Source: Lathyrus oleraceus
Taxonomy: Eukaryota > Streptophyta > Magnoliopsida > Fabales > Fabaceae
Reading direction: 5' to 3'
DNA: 64,000 bases
Assembly (NCBI RefSeq): GCF_024323335.1
Contig: NC_066584.1
Location: forward strand, 427,080,319 to 427,144,318
The notes beneath the pieces are model-generated. The model had not been told where the DNA came from and made no database searches. It saw only the letters and a program-made list of their open reading frames with translations. Every line of letters starts with the position of its first letter. Position 1 is the first letter of the stretch. Positions 62,227 through 64,000 of this stretch are shown one piece after another. The translations under genes and the position numbers were made by a program.

Positions 62227-62458
62227 ATTGAGGTGTTAGGGTGTGAAGCGAAAATGTGATACATGTGGAAGAGAATTATGATGAATTGAGGTGTTAGGGT
62301 GTGAAGCGAAAACGTGATACAGGTGGAAAAGAATTACGATGAATTGAGGTGTTAGGGTGTGAAGCGAAAACGTGATACAGGTGGAAAAGAATTACGATGA
62401 ATTGAGGTGTTAGGGTGTGAAGCGAAAACGTGATACAGATGGAAAAGAATTATTATGA
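62227..62458 (+). repeat. 58-bp tandem repeat, four copies
   Basis: Units starting ATTGAGGTGTTAGGGTGTGA at 62227, 62285, 62343 and 62401, period exactly 58, nearly identical. Confidence 0.9.
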
Positions 62459-62610
62459 ACGAACTAATTTTTCCTTTTTGGTTTTACTTTTGGTTTATTT
62501 TTTATTGTTTCAAATAAGATGGTCATTTTCTATTGGTTGTGACTTATTTTGGAAAAGGTCAAACAAGCATTTTACATTTTGTTATTTTTTTACTTTAATT
62601 TTGTTGGATG

Positions 62611-62612
<2 letters not shown>

Positions 62613-62697
<85 letters not shown>
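62613..62697 (+). repeat. (TTA)n microsatellite
   Basis: About 28 uninterrupted trinucleotide units. Long enough to be polymorphic between lines. Confidence 0.95.
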
Positions 62698-63525
62698 CAT
62701 CTAGGTTTTAGAAGAAGTTTTATATTTGGAGCATTTGGATGTGAGATGTTAAGCCCATTAATCATTGCATCTCATATATGCTATAAATAACTTTGCAAGA
62801 ATATAAATAAGTTGGTTGATGTCATTTTATTTCATTGATTTGTGTTGTGTAAAATCGGATTAAATTCGTGGTTTTGATGTATGTTATACGTTGTTATGCT
62901 GCTGAACTTTTGAAATATTGATGTGATACTTTACCGCGTTATGGTCCTTGCGTGTGACATTCCACTCTTGTTGTCTATATGTATAAACATGCTTTGAGCA
63001 CATTAGGCTTTGTATGCGTCTCTTTGCAATAATGCACCCTCTATCTTTTATTTGATTAATTATTTTTATTTCAATTAATTAAATTGGATAACTAAGTTTG
63101 ATTAAAATTATTAATGGTTGAATTAACCAATTAATCATGATAATCATTTTTAATTATCTTAGTTAATTAATTTGATTAAATTTTAATTAATTAATTTCAC
63201 CCTATTCAGTTGATTGCTTATTTGTTTAATCATACTTTTTATTCATTGTTAATCCTGACTTAATTATGCATTTGTGATCATCTTTGTAATTAAATAATAA
63301 ATGATTATTGAATAAACATTTTCAATAAACAAAACCCTTTGTCCAACTCCAAGTGAGATTTACAAAAACATTGGTCCCAACGCCAAGTGGATTCTTAAAT
63401 CTGACATACTTCAAACCATTTCCATTTCACTATGTAACGCGAATCAAACACTTGACCCAACAAAGCTCTTTTTATAATCAAAGTCAAAATGATTAATTTA
63501 TACTTTGACTATTTAAAATAATAAT

Positions 63526-63900
63526 GAAATAAAAATACTACCTGTGTAAAGGTCCGGTCATAGCCCCAAGTATTAGGCCCAAGTTGTAATAGCTTGTAAG
63601 TCATAAATACTCGTCTTTCGTCAAAATCCAAATATGTCTCATTTTCGCAATAAATCGAATGAAAAAGACTACCTAGGTGAAAGATCCAGTCAGAGTCCCA
63701 AACATTTGGCCCAAGTTTTAATAGCTTGCAAGCCTAAGTGTTTGTCTTTTCCTTAGAACACTTGTAAATGTTTGAACTTTTTCGCAAAACAAATTAGAAA
63801 GAAAAAGACCTAGGTGAAAGGTCCATTCATAGTCCCGAGTACTAGAACCAAGTTTTAATAGCTTTCAAGTTATGAATAATCATCCTCTAAGTCTAAAACA
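63526..63900 (+). repeat. Imperfect tandem repeat of about 130-140 bp, three units
   Basis: Units start near 63526, 63657 and 63797 and share CTAGGTGAAAG.TCC, CATAGTCCC and CCAAGTTTTAATAGCTT. Such repeats are common inside Ogre LTRs. Confidence 0.75.
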
Positions 63901-64000
63901 AAATTAACTCAATCAAACCTATCTTTTTCTCTCCCTCGCGCGATCGAAAACCTTTTCAAAAGAAACATTATTTAGTTCATTCTACCACGAAACAAACAAG

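Larger units (their letters stand above)
61008..64000 (+). repeat. Ogre-type LTR, running off the window
   Basis: TGTCATACCCCAATTTTGTC at 61008 is the typical Ogre LTR start and corresponds to the decayed start at 34838. It lies within Athila pol, so an Ogre element inserted here. The five bases before it (CACTC) are the expected target duplication, but the other side is outside the window. No genes: ORFs at 61642-61966 and 62430-62790 are translations of LTR or microsatellite sequence. Confidence 0.65.

Noticed and set aside
62430..62790. ORFs encoding poly-Leu and poly-Tyr
   Set aside because: They translate the (TTA)n microsatellite and flanking LTR sequence.

Overview
This is eukaryotic, almost certainly legume nuclear DNA (tribe Fabeae, pea/vetch type, is my best guess). 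The reasons are the AT-rich composition, plant GT..AG introns, a plant heavy-metal-associated isoprenylated protein, and a stack of LTR retrotransposons of Ogre (Tat), Athila and SIRE/Maximus type with legume-style CACTA elements. I see no bacterial features, no rRNA or tRNA genes and no CRISPR. Nearly all of the window is nested transposable elements; one intact host gene is visible.

Layout. 1-7.5 kb: decayed retroelements, namely a Ty3/gypsy gag stub, a deleted Athila-like element on the minus strand flanked by two LTR copies, and a minus-strand Copia gag fragment. 7.57-8.18 kb (minus): a three-exon HIPP/HPP gene with TATA box and CaaX end. 9.0-18.8 kb: a minus-strand Copia element with matching 5-bp target duplications (AGTTC). 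A 6030-bp CACTA transposon (9099-15128, TSD CCT) sits inside its left LTR and carries a nearly complete TNP2 transposase broken by one TGA codon. 20.2-22.8 kb: a decayed plant-mobile-domain ORF. 23.3-46.6 kb: a decayed Ogre element with upstream DUF7745-type ORF, gag, protease, a probable intron, RT/RNase H, integrase, a repeat-rich 3' UTR and a 3' LTR. That LTR is split by a 7960-bp SIRE-type Copia element (TSD AAATA, both LTRs 959 bp) that kept its envelope-like ORF but lost the end of RT and RNase H. 46.6-50 kb: LTR remnants, one end of a DNA transposon and a 323-bp MITE. 50-61 kb: the 3' half of an Athila element on the minus strand, with its integrase split by a second CACTA element. 61-64 kb: the start of another Ogre-type LTR inserted in the Athila integrase region, running off the window.

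The most notable object is the second CACTA (54399-60683, TSD GGC). It has no transposase. Between its subterminal repeat arrays it carries three unrelated host gene pieces, all on the minus strand and with introns kept: a nearly full GDP-sugar transporter copy, the first seven exons of mitochondrial HSP60, and the last six exons of a PDR/ABCG transporter. It is a Pack-CACTA-type gene-capturing transposon. Its boundaries are proven internally because the Athila integrase reads through once the element and one TSD copy are removed. The HSP60 donor and the next intact PDR acceptor are both phase 0, so an in-frame chimeric transcript is possible. The first CACTA shares its terminal and subterminal motifs and could represent the transposase source family.
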